Source: Lolliginicoccus lacisalsi (GTDB lineage: Bacteria; Actinomycetota; Actinomycetes; Mycobacteriales; Mycobacteriaceae). From it: a DNA stretch of 64,000 nt. The notes beneath the pieces are model-generated. The model saw nothing but the letters and a program-made list of their open reading frames with translations. It was not told where the DNA came from and ran no database searches. Location of the stretch: contig NZ_JACYWE010000007.1 in assembly GCF_014841105.1 (NCBI RefSeq), positions 25,317 through 89,316 of the forward strand, read 5' to 3'. Position 1 is the first letter of the stretch; each line of letters starts with the position of its first letter. Position numbers and translations under genes: made by a program. Shown here in pieces: positions 44,593 to 58,051 of the stretch.

Positions 44593-46956
44593 GTGCCTGA
44601 AACCGTGGATGTCGTCATCGTTGGCGCGCGCTGCGCCGGCACGGCGATGGCCGTGCCCCTTGCCCGGGCAGGAAGGCAGGTCGTCGTGCTCGACAAGGCC
44701 GCCTTCCCCGCCGACACCTTGTCCACGCACGTGCTGTTCCCCATGGGGGTCACCGAGGTAGCGCGCATGGGTGCGCTCGAGCGCATCCTCGCCCTCGACC
44801 CGTCCCGCATGACGCATCTCCAGCTTGATATCGCCGGCGCGAGCCGCACCGAGCGGTTCCAGGAGATCGATGGCATCGACTACGGCATCAGTGTTCCCCG
44901 GATCGCCCAGGACGCCGCGCTCATCGATGCAGCGCGGGAGGCAGGCGCTGACGTCCGGGAGCAGAGCACCGTCATCCGGATCATGCGGGACGCGGACGGC
45001 CGCGCGGCCGGGGTCGAGTACCTCGATCCGAGCGGCGCGGCGCGCGAGATCCGCGCCAGCCTGATCGTCGGCGCGGACGGCCGCGACTCGCTCGTCGCGA
45101 GCCAGGTCGGGGAGTGGGAGCCCTACCGCCGCTCCCGCAACGGCCGCGGCATGGTCTTCCGCTACATGGATGCCCCCGCGGCCGCAACGCGATGGGCAAC
45201 GACGCTATGGGAGGGCCGCACGAGCGACACCATCGCCTTCGCCTTCCCCGGCACACCACGGGGGCGGCTGCTCATCCTGTTCATGGGCCCCCGGGCCGAG
45301 GTCGCCGAGGCCCGCTCCGACGGCGAGGCGTACTGGGCACGAAAGATGTCGGAGTTCCCCAGCCTCGCCGAGCGGGCCGCGGGCGCGCGGAACCTCTCCG
45401 GCATCCGGGCTACCTCGCGCACCCACGCCTACTTCCGGCGATCATCGGGACCAGGCTGGGCACTGATCGGCGACGCCGGGCACTTCAAGGATCCCGTCCT
45501 CGGCCAGGGCATGCGCGATGCGATGTGGATGGGGCGTCGGCTGGCCGAGCACGTCCGCGATGTGCTGGGGCAGCCGAGGAAGCTCGATCGGGCCACCCGC
45601 GCCTGGGAGCGGGCCCGCGACCAGGAATGCCTGCCCACCTACCACTTCGGCAACCTCGAGACCCGAATCCCGGCCGTGCCGCCGGAAGTCCTCGCGGCCG
45701 TGGTGCGGGGCGTGGACGGCGCGGAGCTATCGGACATCCACCAGCGGCTCATCAAGCCCCAGGGCGTCTACACCTTCCCGCGAATCATTCGCGCAGCAGC
45801 ATCCGCGGTCCGCGAGACCGGCCCCCGTCCTAAGCTCCTCCGCCAGCTCGGGGTGCTCGCGGCGATGGAGGGGTTGATCCGCGCCGAGCTGCTGGCCGCG
45901 GGATCCCTCCCGGTGCGCATGCCGGGGCTTGGAATGGCAGTGGGCGAGAATCCAGACGACGGCCCATGGGGCCGGCCGCCCCGGGCAGCCAGGCAGTCCG
46001 GTAGCGGTCGTGCCGCCAGCGCGACGATGCGCGCCACCGTCTCCCGAGCCAGCTCTGTCACCCCCGAGGTGAGGACGCTCGACCTCGAGCGCGTCGACGG
46101 CCAGCCCTGGCCCGAGTGGGCGGCTGGTGCCCACATCGACGTGCACCTACCTTCCGGGCGGCTCCGGCAATACTCGCTCTGCGGCGAGCCGGGGAACCGG
46201 CGCTGCCTGACCATCGCCGTGCTCCGCGAGCCGGAGGGCAGGGGTGGATCGATCGAGCTCCACGAGCTTGCCGAGGGCGCCCGCGTCACCGTGCGCGGCC
46301 CGCGGAACAACTACGCGCTCGAGGACGCTCCGGAGTACCTGTTCATCGCGGGCGGGATCGGGATCACCCCCATGCTGCCGATGATCGCGGCCGCGGACGC
46401 CACTACCAGGAAATGGCGCCTGCTCTACCGTGCGCGCAGCGTCGACCGGATGCCCTTCGCCGCAGAGCTCTCCCGCCGGCATGGCCACAAAGTAGTGCTC
46501 AGCGATGCCGCGCATGCAGGCCGCCCCGATATCGCAGCGCAAATCGCCGCGCTGCCCACCGGTGCCGCCGTGTACTGCTGCGGGCCGAGCTCGCTCATGG
46601 ACGCGGTCGTCGCGCACGCCGCCTCGCGCGATGATGTCGCCGTGCACATCGAGCGCTTCGCCCCCACCGAGAAGCGCTCCGGCGAGGACCAGCCCTTCGA
46701 CGTCGTGATGGAGGCGTCCCGCGCCACCGTGCAGGTGCCCGTGGGAACCACGATGCTCGACGCGATGCGATCGATCACGCCGGACCTGCCGGCATCATGC
46801 GAGAACGGTCTCTGCGGCAGCTGCGAGGTCGCCGTCCTCCGCGGCCGGCCCGACCATCGCGACGACATCATCCAGCCCAGCGAGCGCGCCCGTACTGACA
46901 TCATGTACCCGTGCGTATCGCGCTCGCTGGACTCCAGCCTGGCAATCGACGCATAA
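44593..46956 (+). CDS. Fusion of a flavin monooxygenase-like domain with a ferredoxin-type oxygenase reductase
   Basis: 787 residues, GTG 44593. Residues 1-430 are a PHBH-fold FAD protein: VVIVGARCAGTAMA, VGADGRDSLVA (DG motif) and LIGDAGHFKDPVLGQGMRDAM (GD motif). Residues about 475-690 are a phthalate-dioxygenase-reductase-like FMN/NAD domain (YSLCGEP, EYLFIAGGIGITPMLPMIA, CCGPSSLMDAV). Residues 700-787 are a plant-type [2Fe-2S] domain with C736, C741, C744 and C774. Group A monooxygenases normally take electrons directly from NAD(P)H and Rieske-type reductases are separate proteins, so this combination is unusual. First gene of a TetR-controlled operon with a nitrilase-family and an SRPBCC gene. 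Confidence 0.85.
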   Translation: MPETVDVVIVGARCAGTAMAVPLARAGRQVVVLDKAAFPADTLSTHVLFPMGVTEVARMGALERILALDPSRMTHLQLDIAGASRTERFQEIDGIDYGISVPRIAQDAALIDAAREAGADVREQSTVIRIMRDADGRAAGVEYLDPSGAAREIRASLIVGADGRDSLVASQVGEWEPYRRSRNGRGMVFRYMDAPAAATRWATTLWEGRTSDTIAFAFPGTPRGRLLILFMGPRAEVAEARSDGEAYWARKMSEFPSLAERAAGARNLSGIRATSRTHAYFRRSSGPGWALIGDAGHFKDPVLGQGMRDAMWMGRRLAEHVRDVLGQPRKLDRATRAWERARDQECLPTYHFGNLETRIPAVPPEVLAAVVRGVDGAELSDIHQRLIKPQGVYTFPRIIRAAASAVRETGPRPKLLRQLGVLAAMEGLIRAELLAAGSLPVRMPGLGMAVGENPDDGPWGRPPRAARQSGSGRAASATMRATVSRASSVTPEVRTLDLERVDGQPWPEWAAGAHIDVHLPSGRLRQYSLCGEPGNRRCLTIAVLREPEGRGGSIELHELAEGARVTVRGPRNNYALEDAPEYLFIAGGIGITPMLPMIAAADATTRKWRLLYRARSVDRMPFAAELSRRHGHKVVLSDAAHAGRPDIAAQIAALPTGAAVYCCGPSSLMDAVVAHAASRDDVAVHIERFAPTEKRSGEDQPFDVVMEASRATVQVPVGTTMLDAMRSITPDLPASCENGLCGSCEVAVLRGRPDHRDDIIQPSERARTDIMYPCVSRSLDSSLAIDA

Positions 46957-46966
46957 GGAGCACCTC

Positions 46967-47932
46967 GTGCCACGTACCATCACCGTCGCCGCCGTCCAGC
47001 CCGCGCTGGCGCTGGCCGACGTCGACAACAACCTCGCCCGGCTAGAGGGCCTCATCCGCGATGCCCACAGGACACACAAGCCGGACGTGATCATCGTGCC
47101 GGAGGCAGCGTCCGCGCCGAACGTGCACCATCCAGCGATGCGGACCGTCCCCCGTCCCGAGCGCGGCGCGCCCTACCAGCTATTGACCGGGCTTGCCCGC
47201 GAGCTGGGCATCGTGGTGGGCGGCGGATACCTCGCCGAGCGCGACGGTGACGCTTACGGGCACTACGTGCTCGCCGAGGCCGACGGAACCGTCACCGGGC
47301 ATGACAAGGACATCCCCACGATGTGGGAGCAGAACTACTACGTGGGTGGCCACGACGATGGCATCGTCCACAGCTCCACTCTGGGCCAGGTGGGGCTGGT
47401 GTGCGGCTGGGAATGGGCACGCTTCTCCACCGCCGCCCGCCTGCGCGGCAATGTCCAGGCCGTGCTCGGCGGAATGTGCTGGCCAACGACGCCCCACAAC
47501 TGGATCGGACCAGCCGGATGGTGGGGGAGGCGGGAGCACCAGCTACAGATCGGTCTCGCCCGCAAGCTGCCCGGCCAGTTCGCGCGGCTCGTCGGCGCGC
47601 CTGTCGTCCATGCCAGCCACGTCGGCCCGATCACCATGCGCTTGCCGGGCCTGCCCCGCGTGCCGTACCGGACGAGAATGCTCGGCGAGACACAGATCGT
47701 CGAGCGCGACGGAACGATCCTGGCGAGACTGTCCGAGAAGGATGGAGAGGGCCATATCGCTGCGACGATCGAGCTCGCGGACCCGCATCCGATCGATGAG
47801 CTCGAGGAGGCATTCTGGATCCCGGACATGACCGCCTCCGTGCGTGCCACCTGGGACCTCGCCAACTTCCACGGCAAGACGAGCTACCGGTTGCGCAAGA
47901 TCGCCGGGATCCATATCGCACAGAGGGAGTAA
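46967..47932 (+). CDS. Carbon-nitrogen hydrolase (nitrilase superfamily)
   Basis: 321 residues, GTG 46967 with AAGGAG 6 nt upstream, 10 bp after the fusion gene. Catalytic triad E46 (IIVPEAASAP), K114 (GHDKDIPTMWEQNYY) and C146 (GLVCGWEWAR), in that order and spacing. The insertion with many tryptophans (CWPTTPHNWIGPAGWWGRREHQ) after the cysteine is not typical of the omega-amidase or NAD-synthetase branches. It hydrolyses an amide, nitrile or carbamate; which one is open. The stop is 2 bp before the next gene. Confidence 0.85.
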   Translation: MPRTITVAAVQPALALADVDNNLARLEGLIRDAHRTHKPDVIIVPEAASAPNVHHPAMRTVPRPERGAPYQLLTGLARELGIVVGGGYLAERDGDAYGHYVLAEADGTVTGHDKDIPTMWEQNYYVGGHDDGIVHSSTLGQVGLVCGWEWARFSTAARLRGNVQAVLGGMCWPTTPHNWIGPAGWWGRREHQLQIGLARKLPGQFARLVGAPVVHASHVGPITMRLPGLPRVPYRTRMLGETQIVERDGTILARLSEKDGEGHIAATIELADPHPIDELEEAFWIPDMTASVRATWDLANFHGKTSYRLRKIAGIHIAQRE

Positions 47933-47934
47933 CA

Positions 47935-48414
47935 ATGTTCGACCTGCACGAATGCGACGAGACGTTCTTCGAGTCGGCACCGATCGTCCACGCCTTCAGC
48001 CTGGACCTGCCCGTTCCCGCATCACGTGTGTGGAAAGGGCTCGCGGGCGACCGGCCGCTGGAATGGTGCCGGCTGCTCCGCAACGGCCGCTACACCTCGC
48101 CGCGCCCCTTCGGCATCGGCACGACCCGCGAGATCACCGTGGGCGTTGGCTTCCACCTGCGCGAGGAGTTCTTCCGGTGGGACGAGGGCCGGGGGCACTC
48201 GTTCTTTGCCACGCAGTCCAGCATTCCGCTGTTCCGGCGCTTCGCGGAGGACTACGTCATCGAGCCTATTGGCGACGAGCGGTGCCGCTTGACCTGGACG
48301 ATCGCGTTCGAGCCGAGCAAGCCGATCGCGCGGCCATCCAGCCTGGCGGGAGCGGGGAACAAGCTGATCCTCGCATGGTTCAAGCACGACACCCGTCGTC
48401 ACTTCGGCGGCTAG
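47935..48414 (+). CDS. SRPBCC-family protein (polyketide cyclase/dehydrase-like)
   Basis: 159 residues, ATG 47935 with GGGAG upstream. IVHAFSLDLPVPASRVWKGLAGDRPLEWCRLL opens the Bet v1 fold; FGIGTTREITV, LREEFFRWDEG, CRLTWTIAFEP and the final helix follow. It could be a substrate carrier, cyclase or aromatase in the pathway of the operon. Third and last gene; the downstream gap holds two palindromic elements. Confidence 0.8.
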   Translation: MFDLHECDETFFESAPIVHAFSLDLPVPASRVWKGLAGDRPLEWCRLLRNGRYTSPRPFGIGTTREITVGVGFHLREEFFRWDEGRGHSFFATQSSIPLFRRFAEDYVIEPIGDERCRLTWTIAFEPSKPIARPSSLAGAGNKLILAWFKHDTRRHFGG

Positions 48415-48435
48415 GCGCCGTTGCCGCGACCCTTT

Positions 48436-48486
48436 CCGATAGTGGAAGCTTTTCCCGCCCCAGCCAGGAAAAGTTTCCACTATCGG
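48436..48486. repeat. Palindromic element, family B, copy 2
   Basis: 21-bp arms beginning CCGATAGTGGAAGC and closing with CCACTATCGG, loop of 9 nt. The core AGTGGAA(A/G)CTT..TCCC is shared with 24052-24092. Between convergent genes. Confidence 0.88.
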
Positions 48487-48511
48487 CGGTGCACCCGGCG
48501 GCCGAGGCCGT

Positions 48512-48587
48512 GTGGCGGCAAAAGCACGAGAAAGCGACAAACGCGATAGAAGCCGACCTGGTTTCTCGGCAGCTTCTATCGCGTTTG
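48512..48587. repeat. 50-bp palindromic element, family A, copy 2, with tail
   Basis: Arms CAAACGCGATAGAAGC (48538-48553) and complement (48572-48587), loop 18 nt. The conserved tail (GCGGCAAAAGCACG) is here on the left, so this copy is inverted relative to 29265. Convergent gap before leuA. Confidence 0.93.
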
Positions 48588-48628
48588 CGGCACGCGGCAC
48601 GCGGCACGCGGCGCTTGCAGTGCCCCGG

Positions 48629-50656
<2,028 letters not shown>

Positions 50657-51601
50657 CTACGGTGCCGCCACCATCGCAGAGATCAGCTCGTAGGCAATGT
50701 GAGCTGCGGCGATTCCCGTGATCCCGGCGTGATCGTAGGCTGGCGCGACCTCGACGACATCGGCTCCGACGAGCTCGTGCCGTGATAAGGATCTCACCAT
50801 CGCGAGCAGCTCCCGCGAGGTCGCTCCGCCCGCTTCGGGGGTGCCCGTTCCCGGCGCGAACGCGGGATCGAGGACATCGACGTCGATGCTTGCATAGACG
50901 GGCCCGGTACCCAGTCGGCGGTGCATGCGCTCCATGAGCGCCGCCAGCCCCTGCTCCTCGAGGTCCACGCAGGTCAGCTGCTCGAAGCCGAGCGCGGTGT
51001 CGTCCGCGAGGTCCGCCGCCGAGTACAGGGGCCCGCGAACGCCCACGTGCACGCTGCGCTGGCGATCGATCAAGCCTTCCTCCGAGGCCCGGCGGAACGG
51101 CGTGCCATGGGTGAGCGGAGCGTCGAAGTAGGTGTCCCAGGTATCGAGGTGCGCATCGAAATGCACCACCGCCACCGGGCCGTGCCGGGCCGCGACCGCC
51201 CGCAGCAGGGGCAGCGCGATGGTGTGATCGCCGCCGAGCGCGACGAGCCGCACCTCGTTGTCGGCGAACTGCCGCGCAGCTGCCTCGATCGCGGTCACTG
51301 CGGCGCCGATGTCGAACGGGGTCACCGGAACGTCGCCCGCATCGACCACCTGCACGACACCGAAGGGCGCGCGGCCAGTGGCGGGGTTGAAGGGCCGCAG
51401 CAACCGTGAGTTCTCCCGGATGTGTGCCGGGCCGAACCGTGCGCCAGGGCGGAAGGTCGTGCCCGCGTCGAACGGGATGCCAAGCACGGCGATGCGGGCG
51501 CCGGGCGCATCCTCGATGCGGGGCAGCCGAGCGAAGGTGGGGAATCCCGCGAACCGTGGCACCTTGCTGCTGTCCACGGGTCCGATGGGCCCATTCGTCA
51601 T
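50657..51601 (-). CDS. speB: Agmatinase/ureohydrolase family enzyme
   Basis: 314 residues. Mn-binding motifs GGDHTIALPLL, VVHFDAHLDTWD and SIDVDVLDPAFAPGTGTPEAGG, with GTPFRRA and the early PFDAGTTFRPGARFGP. Hydrolyses agmatine or another guanidino compound to urea and an amine; guanidinobutyrase or guanidine hydrolase activity is equally possible in this family. Upstream of leuL-leuA on the same strand, 71 bp apart, with its own start ATG 51601. Confidence 0.85.
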   Translation of the reverse strand: MTNGPIGPVDSSKVPRFAGFPTFARLPRIEDAPGARIAVLGIPFDAGTTFRPGARFGPAHIRENSRLLRPFNPATGRAPFGVVQVVDAGDVPVTPFDIGAAVTAIEAAARQFADNEVRLVALGGDHTIALPLLRAVAARHGPVAVVHFDAHLDTWDTYFDAPLTHGTPFRRASEEGLIDRQRSVHVGVRGPLYSAADLADDTALGFEQLTCVDLEEQGLAALMERMHRRLGTGPVYASIDVDVLDPAFAPGTGTPEAGGATSRELLAMVRSLSRHELVGADVVEVAPAYDHAGITGIAAAHIAYELISAMVAAP

Positions 51602-51644
51602 GGCCCCAGGCTACTCGTGGTGCCGCGGGAGTTGCGCAAATTGG

Positions 51645-51686
51645 CTCTGCGGTGCAAAGTGAAATCATGAACTCTGCAACGCAAAG
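51645..51686 (+). promoter_or_regulatory. Direct repeats at the membrane-protein start
   Basis: CTCTGCGGTGCAAAG (51645-51659) and CTCTGCAACGCAAAG (51672-51686) repeat 27 bp apart over the start ATG 51667. Candidate sites for the regulator encoded at 52242. Confidence 0.45.
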
Positions 51687-52245
51687 CAACAGCGCCGAGG
51701 ATGCCAAGGATGCGCTCGCTGAAGCCGCCCGCCTGCGGGACCAGGGCTGGCGCATGGCCTCTCCCACGTGGTTCCCGCTCCTCGTGAGCGGCACCGTCGT
51801 CCTCGCCTCCGCCCCGGCCGGGCTCCTCCTCGGCACCATCGGGGCCGCGGGCCTGTACTGGCCGATCGCCGCGGTGCTCAGCGCGGTCCTCTGTGCCTGG
51901 TACTTCCTGGCCCTGCCTGCCCAGGCGCCAGCGCGAACCGGCGGCACGGTGCTCGCGACCGGGATATCGATGCTCGTGGCCGTGCTGCTACTGCTCTGGT
52001 TCGCGCCGGGAGATGTGCTCTCCGTGGCACCGTGGCTCGTCCTCGGAGCAGGATTCGCAGTCTTCGGCGTGGCCTGGCGATCCATCCACGCCGGGGCCTT
52101 CGCCGCCATCACCCTGGTGGCCACGCTGGCTATCGTGATCACCGGGCCAGGCAACGGTGACGTCATCCTCGGACTGGTCGTGGGCCTGGCCGCCATCTCC
52201 GCGGCAGCCGCCGAGCTGCTCGGCGCCGCAAGGACGAGGCGGTGA
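51667..52245 (+). CDS. Small multi-pass membrane protein
   Basis: 192 residues, ATG 51667. A 30-residue hydrophilic start and then about six hydrophobic helices (PLLVSGTVVLASAPAGLLLG, IAAVLSAVLCAWYFLAL, GISMLVAVLLLLWFA and others). Not recognised as a transporter. Overlaps the regulator gene by 4 bp; such membrane protein/winged-helix pairs are common in actinobacteria and of unclear function. Confidence 0.7.
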   Translation: MNSATQSNSAEDAKDALAEAARLRDQGWRMASPTWFPLLVSGTVVLASAPAGLLLGTIGAAGLYWPIAAVLSAVLCAWYFLALPAQAPARTGGTVLATGISMLVAVLLLLWFAPGDVLSVAPWLVLGAGFAVFGVAWRSIHAGAFAAITLVATLAIVITGPGNGDVILGLVVGLAAISAAAAELLGAARTRR

Positions 52246-52580
52246 GCACGAGCGAGCACCCCATCTCCGGCCTCGATGACACTGTCCATCAGCGAGCCCG
52301 ACTGGGAATACTCTCCCTCCTCTCCACCGGAGTCGCGATGGAGTTCCCCGCTGTGCGGGCCACGCTCGGGCTCACCGACGGCAACCTTAACCGGCACCTT
52401 GCTGTCCTCGAGCGAGCAGGGCTCGGCTCCAGCTCGAGGCAAACAGGCCGGGGGAGGCCCAAGACCTGGCTCGAGATCACCCGGGCGGGGCAGGCAGCGC
52501 TCGATGCCGAGCTCGATGCCCTGCGCAAGCTCATCGCAGCGACGGAGCAGGGCCGCGGCGGCGGACCTGGATCCCGCTGA
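52242..52580 (+). CDS. Winged-helix transcriptional regulator (MarR/ArsR-like)
   Basis: 112 residues, GTG 52242 (GTGA overlap). LDDTVHQRARLGILSLLSTGVAMEFPAVRATLGLTDGNLNRHLAVLERAGLG and the wing GRGRPKTWLEITRAGQAAL match the PF13601 winged-helix group. No ligand domain. Presumably autoregulates the pair. Confidence 0.85.
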   Translation: MSTSEHPISGLDDTVHQRARLGILSLLSTGVAMEFPAVRATLGLTDGNLNRHLAVLERAGLGSSSRQTGRGRPKTWLEITRAGQAALDAELDALRKLIAATEQGRGGGPGSR

Positions 52581-52618
52581 CCATCGCGGCGGCCCGGTCG
52601 AACCGCTAGCGTGGTGGC

Positions 52619-53890
52619 ATGGCAGCTGCGGAATCACAGGCACGAGAGTTCGATTTGGTCCTCTATGGCGCGAGCGGGTTCGTGGGCCGGCTCACGGCGG
52701 CGCATGTGGCGCAGCGCGCGCCTGGCTTCGCGCGGATCGCGGTGGCGGGGCGCAATCGCGACAAGCTGCAAGCGGTGGTCGATGAGATCGGCGGGGTCGC
52801 CCACACCTGGCCGATCATCGAGGCCGACGCGAGCGACCCTGCCTCGCTGCGGGCTCTCGCCCGGCGCGCGCGGGTGATCGTCACCACCGTGGGTCCGTAC
52901 GCGCAGTACGGCATGCCGCTGGTGCGGGCCTGCGCCGAGGAGGGCACCGACTACGCCGACCTCACCGGGGAGCAGCTCTTCGTCCATGACACGATCGCGC
53001 AGTGCCACGAGGTCGCGGCCGGGACGGGCGCGCGCATCGTGCATTCCTGCGGGTTCGACTCGATTCCCTCCGACATCAACGCCTACCTGCTGTACAAGCA
53101 TGTGCTCGCCGATGACGCGGGGGAGCTGCTCGATACCACCCTCTACGTCAAGGCCGCGCGCGGCGGGCTCAGCGGCGGGACGGTGGCCTCGGGCCGCTAC
53201 CAGATGGAGCGGGAGGCGCGGGACAAGGAACTCGCCCGCATCACTCACGATCCCTATACCTTCAGCACGGATCGCGCGCTCGAGCCCGAGCTCGGCGAGC
53301 AGCCCGAGGGGGGCTTCGGCAAGGCCTCGGACATCGATCCCGGCCTGCGGGGCTGGACGGGGACGTTCCTCATGGCGCCCTACAACACGCGCATCGTGCG
53401 CCGCACCAATGGCCTGCTCGGATGGGCCTACGGCAAGCAGTTCCGCTACCGCGAGGTGATGGGCACCGGATCGGGCGCCGCCGCACCGATCGTGGCGGGC
53501 ACGATGTCCGCCGCTCTCGGCGCGTTGTGGAAGCTTGGCCCGACGATGTTCCGCCGGGTCCCGCGGCCGATCCTCGACCGCCTGCTGCCCGCCCCCGGCA
53601 CCGGTCCGAGCGATGAGTCCCGCGCCAAGGGATTCTTCGTCATCGAGACCTACGCGGACACCACCTCGGGGGCCCGCTACAAGGCGACCTTCTCCGCCCA
53701 GGGCGATCCCGGGTACGCCGCTACCGCCGTCATGCTGGGCGAGGCGGGGCTGTGCCTCGCCCTCGACCGCGACGAGCTCTCCCCGCTCACCGGTGTGATC
53801 ACCCCGGCCTCGGCCATGGGGGATGTGCTGCCGCGGCGCCTGCGCGAGGCCGGGATCACCGTTGCGACAGAGCGGCTTCCAGCTCCCTGA
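52619..53890 (+). CDS. Saccharopine dehydrogenase-like NADP-binding reductase (trans-acting enoyl reductase type)
   Basis: 423 residues. Rossmann motif FDLVLYGASGFVGRLTAAHVAQRAP, TTVGPYAQYGMPLVRACAEEGTDYADLTGEQ and HSCGFDSIPSDINAYLLY, then a C-terminal domain with ARGGLSGGTVASGRYQ. This is the mycobacterial branch that includes the trans-acting enoyl reductase of phthiocerol/phenolglycolipid synthesis and many paralogues of unknown substrate, rather than lysine-pathway saccharopine dehydrogenase. The last 35 bp overlap the convergent exporter gene. Confidence 0.82.
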   Translation: MAAAESQAREFDLVLYGASGFVGRLTAAHVAQRAPGFARIAVAGRNRDKLQAVVDEIGGVAHTWPIIEADASDPASLRALARRARVIVTTVGPYAQYGMPLVRACAEEGTDYADLTGEQLFVHDTIAQCHEVAAGTGARIVHSCGFDSIPSDINAYLLYKHVLADDAGELLDTTLYVKAARGGLSGGTVASGRYQMEREARDKELARITHDPYTFSTDRALEPELGEQPEGGFGKASDIDPGLRGWTGTFLMAPYNTRIVRRTNGLLGWAYGKQFRYREVMGTGSGAAAPIVAGTMSAALGALWKLGPTMFRRVPRPILDRLLPAPGTGPSDESRAKGFFVIETYADTTSGARYKATFSAQGDPGYAATAVMLGEAGLCLALDRDELSPLTGVITPASAMGDVLPRRLREAGITVATERLPAP

Positions 53891-55496
53891 CCTCGGAGAG
53901 GAAAGTCGCGCGCAGGCCTGGGGGCGCGGAGTTGACGGTTGCGAGGACGCGATATCCGAGCTCGATGATCGCCACATGCGTGGCCCATTGCTCCCGCGCC
54001 CAGGCCTGGTCGCCGTGCGCCGTCGCATCCGCAGCGAGCACTGCCCCGATCAGGTCGAACTGGGTGTCCCGGCGCAACGCGCGCGCCATCGCCGGATCAG
54101 GCTCATCAAGCAGCGCGCGGACCCGGTCGAGCAGGGACTGCTCGGCGCGGGTCTGCATGCGGCGGTCCGCGCGCCGCGACCACGCCCACAGGGTGATCAG
54201 TGCCAGGCCAACCCCTAGGGCGGTCTCGGCGAGCCGGTAGGCGGAGGTGGCGAGCATGCTGGAGGGCGGGTTCATCGCCGTGCTGAGCAGCAGCGCCAGC
54301 GGGGTGATGAACGTGGCCGCGATGGCATAGTTGCGGGGCACCGCCAGCTCCACGGCGAACAGCAGCAAGGCCAGCACAACGATCAGCGCGAGCCCACGCG
54401 GCCCGGCGGCGGCGATGAGCATGAACAGCACGATCCCGGCGACGGTCCCGAGGAACCGCTGCGCGCCGCGATAGGCGCCGAGCACCCGGTCCGGCGCGCC
54501 GCCGAGCACGAGCGTGGCGGCGACCATCGCCCACTCGGGATGCTCGAGCCCGAGCATCGCGCCGATCGACGCCGCGACGATCGTCGCGAGCAGCACCCGG
54601 CAGGCGGTGATCATGGGCGGTGAATCCGGATGCCACGCCCCCTTCAGCCGGTGCCACGCCAGGGGGCGGCCCAGCGGGACGATGCCTTGCGGCAGCACCT
54701 CACGCAGCGCATCGTCCGTGCCGTCCTGGTCCTGTCGCTGTTCCTGTCGCTGGGCGACAACGCGGAGGAAGCGGGTGTGGGCGGCCCGGAGGCGCCCGGC
54801 CGCCGAGCCCTGCCCGTGGCCCTGGGCGAGCCCTGCCTCATGCAGCGTCGCCCAGCCCAGGTGGATGGCCGCGCCCGCGACGTGATGGGCCGACCGCGAC
54901 GGTGTGCTCGCTGATGCCATCGCCTCGACCGCGCGCTCCGCGGCGTCCACCGCCCGGCGGGCCGGGCCGTAGGGATCCACGAGGATCGGTGCCATCGTCG
55001 CGAGCAGCGCTCCGGCGACACCCAGCAGCACCCACGACGACGCCTCCAGCACCGAGAGGCCGGAATGCGGCGCGAGGGAGCCCACCGATGCCGCGAGGGC
55101 GACAAAGACGGGGCCGGGCGGGCCCATGCGCAAGGCATTCATCGCGTAGGTCGCGATCGCGGCGATCACGCCGATCGCGGGGATCACCGCCCAGTAGGCG
55201 CCGCCGGCCCCGCTGCTGGCCGCCATCGTCGCGGCGAAGCCGCCTGCCATTCCCGCGCCCACGGCGGCCACGACGAGCCAGCGGATCCGGTACGCGCGGT
55301 GCTCCCCGTAGAGCACGGCGAGCGCGCCGATGCTGCACAGCACCGCCTCGCGCGGGTGCCCCAGCAGCGTGGCGAGCAGCGCGGGCAGCAGGAATGCCGT
55401 GCTCGCTCGCACCGCATTGGGCCAGAGCGGTGGTGCTGGGGCGAATCCCAGCAATATCGAGCGTGCCCTGGGGGGTACCGGGAAGTCATCGGTCAC
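53856..55496 (-). CDS. FUSC-family membrane protein (aromatic acid exporter-like)
   Basis: About 546 residues from GTG 55496 (VTDDFPVPP); ATG 55559 is possible but adds a basic, non-conserved lead. Two groups of about six TM helices (residues about 30-165 and 335-465) separated by a helical cytoplasmic domain, as in FUSC/YccS proteins: GAPDRVLGAYRGAQRFLGTVAGIV is the characteristic second-half motif. Family members export aromatic acids or act on envelope stress. Divergent from lysC. Confidence 0.8.
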   Translation of the reverse strand: MTDDFPVPPRARSILLGFAPAPPLWPNAVRASTAFLLPALLATLLGHPREAVLCSIGALAVLYGEHRAYRIRWLVVAAVGAGMAGGFAATMAASSGAGGAYWAVIPAIGVIAAIATYAMNALRMGPPGPVFVALAASVGSLAPHSGLSVLEASSWVLLGVAGALLATMAPILVDPYGPARRAVDAAERAVEAMASASTPSRSAHHVAGAAIHLGWATLHEAGLAQGHGQGSAAGRLRAAHTRFLRVVAQRQEQRQDQDGTDDALREVLPQGIVPLGRPLAWHRLKGAWHPDSPPMITACRVLLATIVAASIGAMLGLEHPEWAMVAATLVLGGAPDRVLGAYRGAQRFLGTVAGIVLFMLIAAAGPRGLALIVVLALLLFAVELAVPRNYAIAATFITPLALLLSTAMNPPSSMLATSAYRLAETALGVGLALITLWAWSRRADRRMQTRAEQSLLDRVRALLDEPDPAMARALRRDTQFDLIGAVLAADATAHGDQAWAREQWATHVAIIELGYRVLATVNSAPPGLRATFLSEVRELEAALSQR

Positions 55497-55627
55497 CTGC
55501 GTATTCTCTCGCCTCCGGGGGGCTCCCGAGCAACCCGGAATCAGCGCACGCTGGCGCATTATGACTGGATACTCGCTAGACTAACTAGCTGAATCCCAGC
55601 AAATTACGCGGAAGGGTGAGTATTAGC

Positions 55628-57938
<2,311 letters not shown>

Positions 57939-58051
57939 CCTTCCCGCTGCCGCTAGCCCGGCCCGGCGACCGCGAGCGGTTGCCGGGCCGGGCTTGTCCG
58001 TAATGCCGAAGCGCGGGTTGGTGTGGCCGATACTGCGCCGCAACCAATAGG

